The notes: generated by a model not told the origin, from the letters alone. Positions 1-9,335 are shown, counted from the stretch's first letter. The stretch is DNA of 64,000 bases from Neorhizobium lilium (GCF_004053875.1 NZ_SBIP01000001.1:682001-746000), one strand, 5' to 3'. Made by a program: numbers and translations.

Positions 1-1120
1 ACGGGTAGTCGATGTAACCCTCCGGGCCGTTGGTGTAATAAGTGGAGATATCTGGCTCGTTCAGCGACGCACCGACGCGGAACCGCTCCGGCAAATCGGG
101 GTTCGAAATGTAAAGCCTTCCGAAAGAAACAGCGTCGGCGTAGCCGGTTGCGACCGCCTCTTCCGCGGTTTCGCGGTCGTACCCGCTGTTGAGTATCAAA
201 ACGCCGTCAAACAGTTTCCGCATGATTGGTGCCAGGAATGGCTGGCCGGGACGCGGCCCTGCGCCGCCCGTCGATTTCGAAACAAGCCTCTGATGAAGCG
301 GAATATCACCGGTTTCATCGTAATTCCTGCTTTCGAGGATGTGGATGTAGGCAATGCCACGACGGTTCAATTCTTTGACGACATAAGAAAATGTCCCGAC
401 GGGGTCGGAATCATCGATCTTGTCGGCGCGGAAGTAAGGCGACAACCGAACGCCAACCCGATCTGCGCCGATCTCGGAGATTACAGCGTCCACCGCTTCC
501 AACAGGAAACGCGCTCTGTTTTCGACAGGTCCACCGTATTCGTCAGTTCGCCGATTGGTGACATCCCGGAGAAACTGATCGATCAGGAAACCATTGGCGG
601 CAAGAATTTCCACGCCGTCAAACCCGGCATCGCGGCTCAGGCTTGCAGAGTGGCGAAAATCTTCGACAATCGGGGCGATCTCGTGCAGTTCGAGTTCACG
701 GGGCACCGGGAATTCTTCAAGGCCGTTCTCTTTCATAATGCCGCCGAAGGCAGCGATAGCCGAAGGAGCAACCGGGCGCTCGCCCTTTGGCAAGCCGGAC
801 AGCAATGCCTTACGTCCGACGTGCGTGAGTTGCTGGAAAATCACGCCACCAGAGGCGTGCACGCTGTCGACTACCTTTTTCCAGGCATGCTTTTGACGTT
901 CCGTATGATTAGCGGTCGAGAAAGTCCGGGTCGCACTGGAGGGCGAAATGTGGCAAGCCTCACTGATAATCAGACCTGCCGAGGAACGCTGCGCATAATG
1001 GGTTGCAACCAGTTCAGTAGGCGCTCGTTGGGCGTCTGCGCGGGCCCGGCCTAGGGGGGCCATGACAATACGATTTTTCAGTTCGACGCGACCAAGTTGC
1101 AAAGTTTCGAGTAGCTTCAT
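1..1120 (-). CDS. Old yellow enzyme family NADH:flavin oxidoreductase (C-terminus cut by window edge)
   Basis: An FMN-dependent ene-reductase-type TIM barrel, expected to be cytosolic and to use NAD(P)H. The frame runs from an ATG at 1120 to the window edge (373 codons) and begins MKLLETLQLGRVELKNRIVM, the usual family N-terminus. Later blocks also fit, such as FLIDQFLRD near residue 178 and GRLYISNPDLPERF near the visible end. Three key positions look unusual. The Thr or Cys of the PLT motif is Gly24. The substrate-binding His of the family HxxH/N motif is Leu173, although Asn176 is kept. The proton-donor Tyr is Phe178. It is transcribed away from a TetR gene that probably controls it. The family is certain; the substrate is unknown, and classical ene-reduction may be impaired. 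Confidence 0.9.
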   Translation of the reverse strand, partial: MKLLETLQLGRVELKNRIVMAPLGRARADAQRAPTELVATHYAQRSSAGLIISEACHISPSSATRTFSTANHTERQKHAWKKVVDSVHASGGVIFQQLTHVGRKALLSGLPKGERPVAPSAIAAFGGIMKENGLEEFPVPRELELHEIAPIVEDFRHSASLSRDAGFDGVEILAANGFLIDQFLRDVTNRRTDEYGGPVENRARFLLEAVDAVISEIGADRVGVRLSPYFRADKIDDSDPVGTFSYVVKELNRRGIAYIHILESRNYDETGDIPLHQRLVSKSTGGAGPRPGQPFLAPIMRKLFDGVLILNSGYDRETAEEAVATGYADAVSFGRLYISNPDLPERFRVGASLNEPDISTYYTNGPEGYIDYP

Positions 1121-1254
1121 TTCTTTGCCTCCAATTCTGGAAGACAAGTCTCTCTCGTTGAGAAAGCAAGCTGAAGTTTTTTCTGTTTCAAAACTATGGG
1201 ATTAATAGATTATTTTAGCCGTGTTTGGTCGTTGGCACTGGGATTTCACTCAAC

Positions 1255-1269
1255 ATCTAAGATTTAGAT
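1255..1269. promoter_or_regulatory. Candidate TetR operator 1 (ATCT-N7-AGAT)
   Basis: The sequence ATCTAAGATTTAGAT is an almost perfect palindrome (ATCTAA, 3 bases, TTAGAT). It lies 135 bases upstream of the OYE start. It matches a second site at 1483-1497 in length and outer half-sites, as expected for one regulator acting on both promoters. Confidence 0.4.
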
Positions 1270-1482
1270 TTTAATGGTCATATAACTGGCGTCGCAATGT
1301 GAGCGAAGGTAATAGGGCCGACCCCTTATTTAGGCTATTATTAGATAACGCTCATATGTCGGGGAAAAACCGTGCGCTGAATTTTTTCAGGTCGTAACAA
1401 TCCTGCCGGAAGTAAAGGTGAGGGATTGTCTCAACGCTCCTTGCACGAGAGGTTCGAACGAATTAGATTGTGGTTCAACTCT

Positions 1483-1497
1483 ATCTGATTTATAGAT
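1483..1497. promoter_or_regulatory. Candidate TetR operator 2 (ATCT-N7-AGAT)
   Basis: The sequence ATCTGATTTATAGAT lies about 28 bases upstream of the TetR start codon, where binding would block its own promoter. It shares the 15-base ATCT-N7-AGAT form with the site at 1255-1269. Autoregulation is typical for TetR proteins next to a divergent target gene. Confidence 0.4.
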
Positions 1498-1525
1498 GTC
1501 ATGTAAAATCTAATCGGAGAATGAC

Positions 1526-2113
1526 ATGAGAGTGAGCCGGGCACAGGCCGAGGAAAATCGAGAAACGGTCATCAACGTCGCCAGCCGTCTGTTTCGCGAG
1601 CATGGGTTTGACGGTATCGGGTTGAAGGACCTGATGAAGGGAGCTGGCCTTACCCAAGGTGGGTTCTACAAGCAGTTCGCGTCCAAGGACAACCTTGCTG
1701 CACTGGCCTCGCGGCGAGCTATGGAAGACGCCACGCGCAGATGGTCGACCGCTGCGGCTGAGCGCTCGGATCCACTTGAAGCGGTCATCGAGTTCTACCT
1801 GTCGACCGCCCATCGTGGCGAGAAGGCTGACGGTTGCCCTCTGGTGGCCTTGGGAGCGGACGCCGCACGCCAAAGTAAAGAGGTTCGCCGACCATTCGAG
1901 GATGGAATCAAGGCCCATTTCGAGGTTCTGGACGAGCTGATGCGCGAGACCAACAGGTCAAACCCGAGCGGCAAAGCGATGGCGATTTTGTCGATTATGG
2001 TCGGTGCTGTCACGATATCACGCCTCATCGAGGATGAGAACTTGTCGCAGAACATCTTGGATACGGCCGCTGGCGAAGTCAGGCGCATTGCACACGCTGA
2101 AAGTGATGCCTGA
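1526..2113 (+). CDS. TetR/AcrR family transcriptional regulator
   Basis: A 195-residue one-component repressor. Residues 10-55 form the N-terminal helix-turn-helix, with the family pattern GFDGIGLKDLMKGAGLTQGGFYKQFASKDNL. The rest is an all-helical ligand and dimerisation domain with the segment DGCPLVALGADA, common in regulators of reductases and quinone or electrophile responses. The ATG at 1526 has the purine-rich CGGAGA five bases upstream. It is divergent from the old yellow enzyme gene, so it most likely represses that gene and itself in response to a small electrophile. The effector cannot be read from sequence. Confidence 0.88.
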   Translation: MRVSRAQAEENRETVINVASRLFREHGFDGIGLKDLMKGAGLTQGGFYKQFASKDNLAALASRRAMEDATRRWSTAAAERSDPLEAVIEFYLSTAHRGEKADGCPLVALGADAARQSKEVRRPFEDGIKAHFEVLDELMRETNRSNPSGKAMAILSIMVGAVTISRLIEDENLSQNILDTAAGEVRRIAHAESDA

Positions 2114-2170
2114 CGAATTGAAGGTCGCCCCGATGATCGAGAGCGAATTCGATTCTCTCATCCAATCATG

Positions 2171-2217
2171 GGTCAAAGTGACCTTTAGGACCGGATGAGG
2201 CGCAATAGCGCCCTTTA
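2171..2217 (+). terminator. Possible weak terminator after the TetR gene
   Basis: Two short hairpins follow each other: GGTCA/TGACC at 2171-2183, then CTTTA-like bases, and GGCGC/GCGCC at 2199-2212 followed by CTTTA. Stems are only five pairs and the T tracts are short, so the call is tentative. Confidence 0.35.
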
Positions 2218-2320
2218 GCGCCAACGAAAACTGTATGTTTTGAGCCCTCATACTGGCCGCTTCGACGGCCGGCAGTCTGGAAGCATGCCAAAATTCAAAG
2301 AAACAAAAGGCGGAAAACTC

Positions 2321-3589
2321 ATGCGTCGGATCGTTGTAACAGGAATGGGAGCTGTCAGCCCTCTTGGAGCGAATGCCGGTATCTCCTGGTCGCGCCTTCT
2401 TGCGGGTCAGAGCGGAATTCGGCGACTGGGGGATGATGTCGTCGCAGATCTTCCGTCCAAGATCGGCGGCGTGGTCCCCTCCATCGCTGAAGATCCCGAA
2501 GGAGGATTCGACCCGGATACAGTCCTGGCTCCGAAGGACCAACGCAAGGTCGACCGCTTTATCATCTTCGCATTGGCGGCGGCCGAAGAGGCGCTCGCTC
2601 AAGCAAACTGGAAGCCAACCTCGAATGAAGACAAGCTACGGACCGCGACGATCATCGCGTCCGGTGTCGGCGGGTTTCCCGCGATAACAGAGGCGGTCCG
2701 CACCGTCGATCAACGCGGTGTCCGCCGTCTCTCGCCCTTTACCATTCCCTCGTTTCTCGTCAACCTCGCAGCTGGACAAGCATCCATCCGTTTCGGCTTC
2801 AAAGGTCCCATCGGAGCACCTGTGACGGCTTGCGCGGCCGGTGTTCAGGCGATCGGCGATGCCGCCAGAATGATCCGGGCGAATGAAGCCGACATTGCGC
2901 TCTGCGGCGGGACGGAAGCCTGCATGAACATCATCAGTCTCGGCGGTTTTGCCGCTGCGAGATCGTTGTCGACCGCCTTCAACGAAGCCCCCGTTCGCGC
3001 ATCTCGTCCTTTCGATATGTCACGCGACGGTTTTGTCATGGGCGAAGGCGCCGGCATTCTGGTCATCGAAGCCTTGAGCCATGCCCTTGCCCGCGGCGCC
3101 ACGCCACTGGCCGAACTGGTCGGATATGGCACGACGGCCGATGCGCACCATATCACCTCCGGACCTGAGGACGGAAACGGTGCGCACAGGGCCATGGAGA
3201 TCGCCATCGCGCAGGCTGGAATAAGGCCGTGCGACATCGGCCATCTGAACGCGCACGCCACCTCGACACCGGTCGGCGATCTCGGCGAAATCAGAGCCAT
3301 CAAAAGCGTGTTCGGCTCCGACAATGCCATCGCTGTCAGTGGGACGAAATCAGCAACAGGCCATCTGCTGGGTGCAGCCGGAGGGCTGGAGGCAATCTTC
3401 ACGATCATGGCGCTCAGAAGCCAGATGGCACCCCCGACCCTCAACCTGAATGCTCCAGATCCGGAAGCTGACGGTATAGATTTTGTGGCAAACGAAGCGC
3501 GCCGGATCAAAGCGGAATACGCAATATCCAACGGCTTCGGCTTTGGCGGCGTCAACGCCAGCGCCATATTCCGGCGCTGGCCAGACTGA
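2321..3589 (+). CDS. fabF: Beta-ketoacyl-ACP synthase II (FabF-like)
   Basis: A 422-residue thiolase-fold condensing enzyme, which joins malonyl-ACP to an acyl chain in fatty-acid-type synthesis in the cytosol. The catalytic triad is complete: Cys171 in VTACAAG, His312 in NAHATSTPVGD and His348 in KSATGHLLGAAGG, with Lys343. The glycine-rich C-terminal NGFGFGGVNAS is present. The ATG at 2321 is chosen because MRRIVVTGMGAVSPLG is the universal FabF N-terminus and AAAGGCGG lies just upstream; the frame is open further upstream without homology. No acyl carrier protein or other fab gene is adjacent. It may therefore be an accessory paralogue serving a special lipid or secondary product rather than the housekeeping enzyme. 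Confidence 0.9.
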   Translation: MRRIVVTGMGAVSPLGANAGISWSRLLAGQSGIRRLGDDVVADLPSKIGGVVPSIAEDPEGGFDPDTVLAPKDQRKVDRFIIFALAAAEEALAQANWKPTSNEDKLRTATIIASGVGGFPAITEAVRTVDQRGVRRLSPFTIPSFLVNLAAGQASIRFGFKGPIGAPVTACAAGVQAIGDAARMIRANEADIALCGGTEACMNIISLGGFAAARSLSTAFNEAPVRASRPFDMSRDGFVMGEGAGILVIEALSHALARGATPLAELVGYGTTADAHHITSGPEDGNGAHRAMEIAIAQAGIRPCDIGHLNAHATSTPVGDLGEIRAIKSVFGSDNAIAVSGTKSATGHLLGAAGGLEAIFTIMALRSQMAPPTLNLNAPDPEADGIDFVANEARRIKAEYAISNGFGFGGVNASAIFRRWPD

Positions 3590-3809
3590 AAAGGCCACGC
3601 CAGTCGGCGCCGTCACAGGCCATTTCGCGACTGTTCCAATGTCGTTTCGTTCTTTGCTGGCCTCTGAAAACGCTCTACAATAAAAATCCCTTCAGCGCAG
3701 CTGTCATCCTCGACACCCGTCACAGGCAACAAACTGTTACAGATTTCGGCACGCCAAGTTGAGCTCATTCTAATAGCGGCATGACAAGAATATTCGAAAG
3801 GCAGACAGA

Positions 3810-5777
3810 ATGAAACAATTTATCGCTATTATCGCCGTTGGTTCATTCGTGGCCTTTGCTACCCAGGCCGCAGAACAGCCGCCGATTTCGACCCGTGCGG
3901 CCAAGACTATGGTATCCGACGGGCTTTCATTCAAAGACCTCAATCGCAACGGCAAGCTCGACCGTTATGAGGACTGGCGTCTGCCGGCGGTCGAGCGCGC
4001 CGGCGATCTCGTCAACCGCCTGACGCTTGAGGAAAAGGCCGGTCTGATGATGCATGGCACGGCACCATCCATTGGCGCCGGCGCCGGCATGGGTGTCGGC
4101 TCCGAGTACGACCTCGATCGCGCCAGCGAGATGATCGACCAGCGCAAGGTCGTTACCTTCATCACCCGGCTTGGTGGTGATCCAACTGTTCTAGCCGAAC
4201 AGAATAACAAGCTGCAGGAAATTGCCGAAGCTGGCCGCCTTGGCATTCCGGCAACCATCAGCACCGACCCGCGCAATCACTTTCAGTTTGTTCTGGGTGC
4301 CAGTGTTTCCGCCGGCAGTTTTTCCAAGTGGCCTGAGACACTCGGGTTTGCGGCCATCGGCGATGCGGCACTGATGCGGAGATTTGGCGACATTGCCCGC
4401 CAGGAATATCGAGCCGTGGGTATTCAGGAGGCCTTATCTCCCCAGATCGACCTTGCAAGCGAGCCGCGCTGGCCGCGCATCAACGGCACCTTCGGTGAGG
4501 ATCCGCAAGTCGCCAAGACCATGGCGGAAGCATATGTGGCGGGCTTCCAGAATGGCGAGGACGGTATCAACCGCGACAGCGTCATCGCTGTCGCAAAACA
4601 CTGGGTCGGTTACGGCGCGGCTAAAGACGGCTATGACAGCCACAATGCCTATGGCCGGCATGCCGTCTTCCCCGGCAATGATTTCGCCGAGCACCTGATC
4701 CCCTTCGAGGGCGCCTTCAAGGCCAAGGTCGGCGGCGTCATGCCCACCTATTCGATCCTCAACGGCGTTAGCGTCGACGGGAAACCGCTTGAACCGGTGG
4801 GCGCGGGCTACAACAAGCAGCTTCTGACAGACCTCCTGCGCGGATCTTACAAATTCGAGGGCGTCGTTCTTAGCGATTGGTTGATCAGCAACGACTGCAA
4901 GGGCGCCTGCCTCGACGGCGAAAATTCGGGTGTGAAGCCAAGCCTGAACGAGGAGACCTTCGGGATGCCGTGGGGCGTCGAAGATCTAAGCCGCGTCGAC
5001 CGCTTTGCTAAAGCCGTCAATGCCGGCGTCGACCAGTTCGGCGGCGTGACTTCATCGGATCTTCTGGTTGAAGCTGTGAAGGATAAGAAAATCAGCGAGG
5101 AGCGCCTCAATCAATCGGCAACCCGAATTCTGGTCCAGAAATTCGAACAAGGCCTTTTTGAAAACCCCTATGTCGATGCACAGAAAGCACGCACGATCGT
5201 CGGCAATCCGACCTTCGCGGCCGAGGCAACCGCCTCTCAGGCCCGTGCCATGGTATTGCTCGACAATAAGGCCAAGCTTCTGCCCGTTGAGGCCGGAAAG
5301 AAGGTATTCCTCTATGGCGTCGATTCGAAGGTGGCGTCCGCCCGCGGTTATTCAGTCGTTGCTACCGCTCACGAGGCCGACTTTGGGCTGGTGCGCCTGA
5401 ATGCGCCCTATCAGCAACCGCATATGAACTATTTTTTCGGCTCTCGACATCAAGAAGGTGATCTCGATTTCAAGGATGGCAACGCCGATTTCGAAGCCTT
5501 CAAAAATGCGGCCAAAGAGGTTCCAACCATCGCCACCGTCTATCTGGCCCGCCCCGCGATCCTCACGGGCATTCAAGATCAAGCCGGCGCCATCCTTGGC
5601 AATTTCGGTGCAAGTGACGAAGCGCTCTTTGATGCGATCGAAGGTAAACAAAAGGCGCAGGGTAAGCTGCCATTCGAGCTTCCCTCCTCTATGGCCGAGG
5701 TGCTGACGCAGAAGTCGGATGTCCCGCACGACTCGCTTCATCCGCTCTACCCCATAGGCTACGGGCTGGCCTATTGA
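3810..5777 (+). CDS. Secreted glycoside hydrolase family 3 protein (beta-glucosidase-like)
   Basis: A 655-residue exo-acting retaining glycosidase. Residues 1-21 form a signal peptide ending at TQAAE, so it is periplasmic or exported. A calcium-loop-like motif, DLNRNGKLDRYEDW, near residues 45-58 is typical of one GH3 clade. The GH3 N-domain follows, with AKHWVGYGA and the nucleophile Asp356 in VVLSDW. A C-terminal alpha/beta sandwich domain ends at the stop. No fibronectin-III-like tail is evident, so it is shorter than the cytosolic GH3 enzyme at 12572-14926. It probably trims glucosides or short beta-glucans outside the membrane. It appears monocistronic, with AAAGG upstream of the ATG. 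Confidence 0.9.
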   Translation: MKQFIAIIAVGSFVAFATQAAEQPPISTRAAKTMVSDGLSFKDLNRNGKLDRYEDWRLPAVERAGDLVNRLTLEEKAGLMMHGTAPSIGAGAGMGVGSEYDLDRASEMIDQRKVVTFITRLGGDPTVLAEQNNKLQEIAEAGRLGIPATISTDPRNHFQFVLGASVSAGSFSKWPETLGFAAIGDAALMRRFGDIARQEYRAVGIQEALSPQIDLASEPRWPRINGTFGEDPQVAKTMAEAYVAGFQNGEDGINRDSVIAVAKHWVGYGAAKDGYDSHNAYGRHAVFPGNDFAEHLIPFEGAFKAKVGGVMPTYSILNGVSVDGKPLEPVGAGYNKQLLTDLLRGSYKFEGVVLSDWLISNDCKGACLDGENSGVKPSLNEETFGMPWGVEDLSRVDRFAKAVNAGVDQFGGVTSSDLLVEAVKDKKISEERLNQSATRILVQKFEQGLFENPYVDAQKARTIVGNPTFAAEATASQARAMVLLDNKAKLLPVEAGKKVFLYGVDSKVASARGYSVVATAHEADFGLVRLNAPYQQPHMNYFFGSRHQEGDLDFKDGNADFEAFKNAAKEVPTIATVYLARPAILTGIQDQAGAILGNFGASDEALFDAIEGKQKAQGKLPFELPSSMAEVLTQKSDVPHDSLHPLYPIGYGLAY

Positions 5778-5819
5778 CGAAGAGCAGAAGGTTGAGAACC
5801 GACGCCTATGAAGGCAGGC

Positions 5820-5885
5820 GGTCTCGTACTGGGATTGCCCCGCCCGAGACCCAGCGTCGGTAATGCCGTCCGGCGCTCACGCCGG
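5820..5885. terminator. Possible bidirectional terminator between converging genes
   Basis: The 211-base gap between the converging GH3 and MocR genes holds two inverted repeats: GGTCTCG/CGAGACC (5820-5826 and 5845-5851) and CCGGCG/CGCCGG (5870-5875 and 5880-5885, four-base loop). Neither has a T tract, so they may act through Rho or protect message ends. Confidence 0.3.
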
Positions 5886-5988
5886 CGAGCATGTCGCAGT
5901 TCGGGTGCAAACCATTCCGAAGTTGCCTTGGGTGGCCATCTCTACCCTAATGTCATGCGCAACGCTCTTCCTGCTTTTCCCTTTGAAA

Positions 5989-7314
5989 CTACAAAACATG
6001 TGCGAGCGCGATGGCGTCGGCAACCTCTTCGTACCGATCAGTCAGCATCGATGTGGCGACCCGGATATGGTTTGGAGTCGAAACAAAAAACTTGCTGCCA
6101 GGCTGCACCGCGATATTGCGAGCAGCGAGGGTTACCATTGCAAACGGTTCGGAAGCGACTGGCACCCATAGGGATAGGCCGTCCCCATCGCCGATATCGA
6201 TACCTCTCTCCTGCAAGGCACCCGCCAGGCGATCCCGGCGGTTCTTGTAGATGACCCGAGCCTCGGCGATCATCCTCCAGGTCGCCGGATCGCGCAACAA
6301 CCAGGCCGCAGCTCCTTGCAGAATACGGCTTGTCCAGCCAGCGCTGAAGGCGCGGTAAGACTGGATCTGCTCGACGATCGTTGCAGAACTCGACAGCACC
6401 GCAATGCGGAGATCGGGGCCGAGGGTCTTCGAATAAGAGAGGATGTGGATCGTACGATCGGGAAAACGCCGCCCCAGCGATGTCGAGGGCGCGGCCGATA
6501 TGTCTGCGATGCCGTCATCCTCAATTATCAGGGTTCGGGTTCCCGCCAGGACGTCACCGAGCGCTTCGATCCGCGCGGCGCTGACAGTGCGGCCCGTCAC
6601 GGAATGTAGTCGCGGCTGAAAAATGAAAGCGGCCGGACGTTCTTTCATTGTCTCCAGCAACGTATGCGGTAAAGGGCCATCGCGATCACAATCGACCGGT
6701 AAAATCTTGACGCCCAGATCTTCGAGAATATCCAGAAGACGCATCGCAGTCGGATGCTCGACCGCGACGGCAGAACCGGGAGCAACCAAAGCTCTCAGAG
6801 CAATATAGACGGCATTGTAGCCGCCGTTGGTGACCAGCAGCGCTTCCGGCTCATAGGGCCATCGCTCCAGTACGACCTCGCGCAATTCCGGGATGATACG
6901 GCTGCGTTCATAACTGTTGAGTTGATAAACGGAAGCGCCATGGTGCAGCGCTTCGGCAAGCGGTGGCAGGAGCTTGGAATCCGGCACAGCCATCGTAAGA
7001 TCCAGCACATCGGCGCCGTAATGACCGGAGCTTGCCAATCTTTCAGGCTTGGCAATGAAGCGATCGCCGCTTACCCAGCTTCCGTTTCTGCCCCTGCCTG
7101 TAACGATTTTCTGACGGCGCAACTCGCTCCAGGCCTCGGAAATGGTCGCAGGACTGACGCCCAGCGCAAAAGCCAGATCACGGATTGGAGGCAGTTTTGC
7201 ACCAACCGGAATAGCGCCCGCACGGATTAAGGCACTGGTCTCCAACGCAATTCCGCGAATTGTGCGGTCGCTTAATTTTTCAGCAAACCAGCTCGAATTA
7301 AAGGCATCGCTCAT
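5989..7314 (-). CDS. MocR/PdxR-type regulator (GntR winged helix fused to aminotransferase fold)
   Basis: A 441-residue regulator. Residues 1-80 are a GntR winged helix, including AGAIPVGAKLPPIRDLAFAL and VSPATISEAWSELRRQ. Residues 100-441 are a fold-type I aminotransferase domain with the PLP-binding Lys296 in SYSKTLGPDLR and the aspartate of IIEDDG. MocR proteins use PLP-bound or amino compounds as effectors and normally act on the neighbouring divergent operon. Here that is the 7405-12317 transport and hydrolysis operon, 90 bases away. The intergenic half-sites at 7329-7376 are the likely target. The ligand is probably an amino acid or amine related to the imported substrate, which is inference from context. 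Confidence 0.92.
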   Translation of the reverse strand: MSDAFNSSWFAEKLSDRTIRGIALETSALIRAGAIPVGAKLPPIRDLAFALGVSPATISEAWSELRRQKIVTGRGRNGSWVSGDRFIAKPERLASSGHYGADVLDLTMAVPDSKLLPPLAEALHHGASVYQLNSYERSRIIPELREVVLERWPYEPEALLVTNGGYNAVYIALRALVAPGSAVAVEHPTAMRLLDILEDLGVKILPVDCDRDGPLPHTLLETMKERPAAFIFQPRLHSVTGRTVSAARIEALGDVLAGTRTLIIEDDGIADISAAPSTSLGRRFPDRTIHILSYSKTLGPDLRIAVLSSSATIVEQIQSYRAFSAGWTSRILQGAAAWLLRDPATWRMIAEARVIYKNRRDRLAGALQERGIDIGDGDGLSLWVPVASEPFAMVTLAARNIAVQPGSKFFVSTPNHIRVATSMLTDRYEEVADAIALAHVL

Positions 7315-7328
7315 TTTGTCACCATATT

Positions 7329-7376
7329 AAATGTTCAATAACGTAATAACATTTGATCATTATTAAATAAACATTC
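7329..7376. promoter_or_regulatory. Candidate MocR operator with three AACATT half-sites
   Basis: Between the MocR start and the transport operon lie AAATGTT (7329-7335), its inverted copy AACATTT (7348-7354) and a direct copy AACATTC (7370-7376). The two direct copies start 22 bases apart, about two helix turns, a layout often reported for MocR regulators. The surrounding sequence is AT-rich and suits overlapping divergent promoters. Confidence 0.45.
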
Positions 7377-7404
7377 TAACCTTTACGCATTGCTATTTAT
7401 TGAC

Positions 7405-8385
7405 ATGAGTATCTCAATGACACTGCGCCTTCGAATTGCACTGCGTGACTGGGACTACATGACGCCGCTGGTCCTCGGCGACGTTTCTTCCGACAAGCTC
7501 GATATTGAGGTGGACCGGGTCGGTACGCTGGTCTCGCATCTCGGCAAGGACCCCGACCACGACGCAGCCGAAATCTCGTTCAGCCGCTATACCCAGTTGC
7601 GTCATGACGGCGACGACAGTGTCGTCGGCATCCCAAACTTCATCATGCGCGGTTTTCGTCATCGCTGCATCATGACCATGGCCGACAGCGATATCACGAC
7701 GCTCGGCCAGTTGGCTGGCAAGCGCATCGGCGTGACCGGCTGGCGCGACAGTGGCAATACCTGGACCCGCGCTGCCATTCGCCGCGAAGGTGTCGAGGTC
7801 AAGGACGCCATGTGGTATGCTGGTCGCCTGACCGCGGCCCATCCGATCACCGACCGCCTGGATGGCTTCGGCCAGCCCGGACTGATCGAAGCCTGCCCCG
7901 GCGAGCGTCCGATGGTCGACCTGTTGCGCGATGGCGGACTGGATGCGATCTTCACGCCCTTCATGCCCGATGGCTATTTCGAGAAAGAGTCGCCGTTCCG
8001 CCAGGTTCTTCCCGAATTTCGCAAGGAAGAGCGCCGCTATTTCGATGACGTCGGGTATGTGCCCGGCATGCATCTGATCGGCATCAAGGCCGGGATCGTT
8101 GCCGAAAATCCGTGGGTGATCGCCGAGGTTAGCAGACTGGTGGATGAATCGCAGAAAATGTGGACCGAGAAGCGCCGCAAATATGCCGAAACCACGCCAT
8201 GGATGTTCGATGAAGTTCTGAAGTCCTCGCGTGAACTGCCGAAGGGCTGGGATGCCAGCGGATTTTCCGCCAACCGCAAGATGATCGACGATTTTGCCAA
8301 GGAACTGCATGCCCAGGGCATCATGAAGCGTCCCATGACACCGGAAGAGCTTTTCGCATTCGATACCGATGGCAGCCGAATCTAA
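7405..8385 (+). CDS. Signal-less periplasmic-binding-fold protein, 4,5-dihydroxyphthalate decarboxylase-like
   Basis: A 326-residue protein of the SBP-like fold used by 4,5-dihydroxyphthalate decarboxylases and some ABC binding proteins. Diagnostic features are RIALRDWDYMTPLVLGDV at the N-terminus, the segment AEISFSRYTQLR, and LAGKRIGVTGWRDSGNTW near the middle. There is no signal peptide, so it should be cytosolic and may be an enzyme rather than a receptor. The start is uncertain: ATG 7405 is used, ATG 7417 and TTG 7390 are alternatives, and none has a clear ribosome-binding site. It heads an operon with an amino-acid-type ABC importer and an M20 amidohydrolase. A decarboxylase or ligand-sensing role on the imported compound is plausible but unproven. 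Confidence 0.7.
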   Translation: MSISMTLRLRIALRDWDYMTPLVLGDVSSDKLDIEVDRVGTLVSHLGKDPDHDAAEISFSRYTQLRHDGDDSVVGIPNFIMRGFRHRCIMTMADSDITTLGQLAGKRIGVTGWRDSGNTWTRAAIRREGVEVKDAMWYAGRLTAAHPITDRLDGFGQPGLIEACPGERPMVDLLRDGGLDAIFTPFMPDGYFEKESPFRQVLPEFRKEERRYFDDVGYVPGMHLIGIKAGIVAENPWVIAEVSRLVDESQKMWTEKRRKYAETTPWMFDEVLKSSRELPKGWDASGFSANRKMIDDFAKELHAQGIMKRPMTPEELFAFDTDGSRI

Positions 8386-8447
8386 CTAGCCAAGCCGTCA
8401 CCTTAATCTCTCAGGAAACGTAACTTTGCAAATCAAGGGGAATGACC

Positions 8448-9335
8448 ATGTCGCATAAGAAACTCATCGCTCTCGCTCTGGTCGGCGTCGCTTTTGCAAG
8501 CGTTACCAAAGCGCAGGACTCATCCGTCAAGCTGGAAGTTAACAAGGCGCTACATGATCGCTTGCCGGAAGACATTAAGGCGGCCGGCAAGATGATCTCC
8601 GTCAACAATGGTTCGTTTCCTCCATACGAAATTGTTACGGGTACGGAGATGACCGGCGCCAGCGCCGACCTGACCGATGCGCTTGGACAGGTTCTCGGCG
8701 TCAAGATCGAGCATGCGACCGTTGGTGGTCTGCCGGCGCTGCTGGCTGGCGTCAATTCCGGCCGCTACCAGTTCGCCTTTGGCCCGATCGGAGACTATAA
8801 GGACCGCGAAGCAGCCAGTGATTTCGTCGATTGGGTGCAGGAATATGTCGTCTTCGCGACGCTCAAGGGCAATCCCAAGGGCATCAACTCGCTGGACACG
8901 TCCTGCGGCCAGCGCATCTCGGTCATGGCCGGCGGTTCAGCCGAGCGGGTAATCAAGGTACAGTCTGACAAGTGCAAGGCTGACGGCAAGGAACCGGTCG
9001 AAGTGCAGTCCTACACCGACCAGCCGAGCTCGATCCTCGCGGTCCGGTCGAAACGCGCAGATGCATTCTTCTCTTCGCAGGCGCCACTTACATATTTCGT
9101 CTCCCAGGCCAATGGGCAGCTGGAATTGACCGGCGTTGGCAATAAGAACGGCTTTGAAGACATCTTTCAGGGCGCCGTCGTGCCGAAAGGTTCGCCGCTT
9201 GGCCCGCTCTTCATCGATGCGATCAAGGTTCTTATGGACAACGGCACCTATGCAGCAATCATGAAGAAGTGGGGCCTTGAGAACAACATGATCGCGCAGC
9301 CCGGCATCAACCTCGGCGGACAGCTTCCGAAATGA
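8448..9335 (+). CDS. Polar amino acid ABC transporter, periplasmic binding protein
   Basis: A 295-residue family 3 (GlnH/HisJ-like) binding protein. It has a Sec signal peptide (residues 1-23, cut after TKAQ) and the hallmark ligand-binding lobe with [10 protein letters not shown] and [14 protein letters not shown]. Two cysteines in the second lobe could form a disulfide. ATG 8448 is preferred over ATG 8442 because AAGGGG at 8435-8440 is then seven bases upstream instead of one. Its stop overlaps the permease start by four bases, so expression is coupled. The substrate is probably a polar amino acid, opine or amide-linked derivative, judged from the M20 hydrolase downstream. Confidence 0.88.
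   Translation: MSHKKLIALALVGVAFASVTKAQDSSVKLEVNKALHDRLPEDIKAAGKMISVNNGSFPPYEIVTGTEMTGASADLTDALGQVLGVKIEHATVGGLPALLAGVNSGRYQFAFGPIGDYKDREAASDFVDWVQEYVVFATLKGNPKGINSLDTSCGQRISVMAGGSAERVIKVQSDKCKADGKEPVEVQSYTDQPSSILAVRSKRADAFFSSQAPLTYFVSQANGQLELTGVGNKNGFEDIFQGAVVPKGSPLGPLFIDAIKVLMDNGTYAAIMKKWGLENNMIAQPGINLGGQLPK

Larger units (their letters stand above)
1121..1525. promoter_or_regulatory. Divergent promoter region between the OYE and TetR genes
   Basis: This 405-base AT-rich stretch has no credible gene. It must hold both divergent promoters. Two 15-base sites share the form ATCT-N7-AGAT, at 1255-1269 and 1483-1497. A looser inverted pair, TTAGATT at 1463-1469 and AATCTAA at 1507-1513, brackets the second site. 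I could not assign convincing -35/-10 boxes. Confidence 0.5.
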
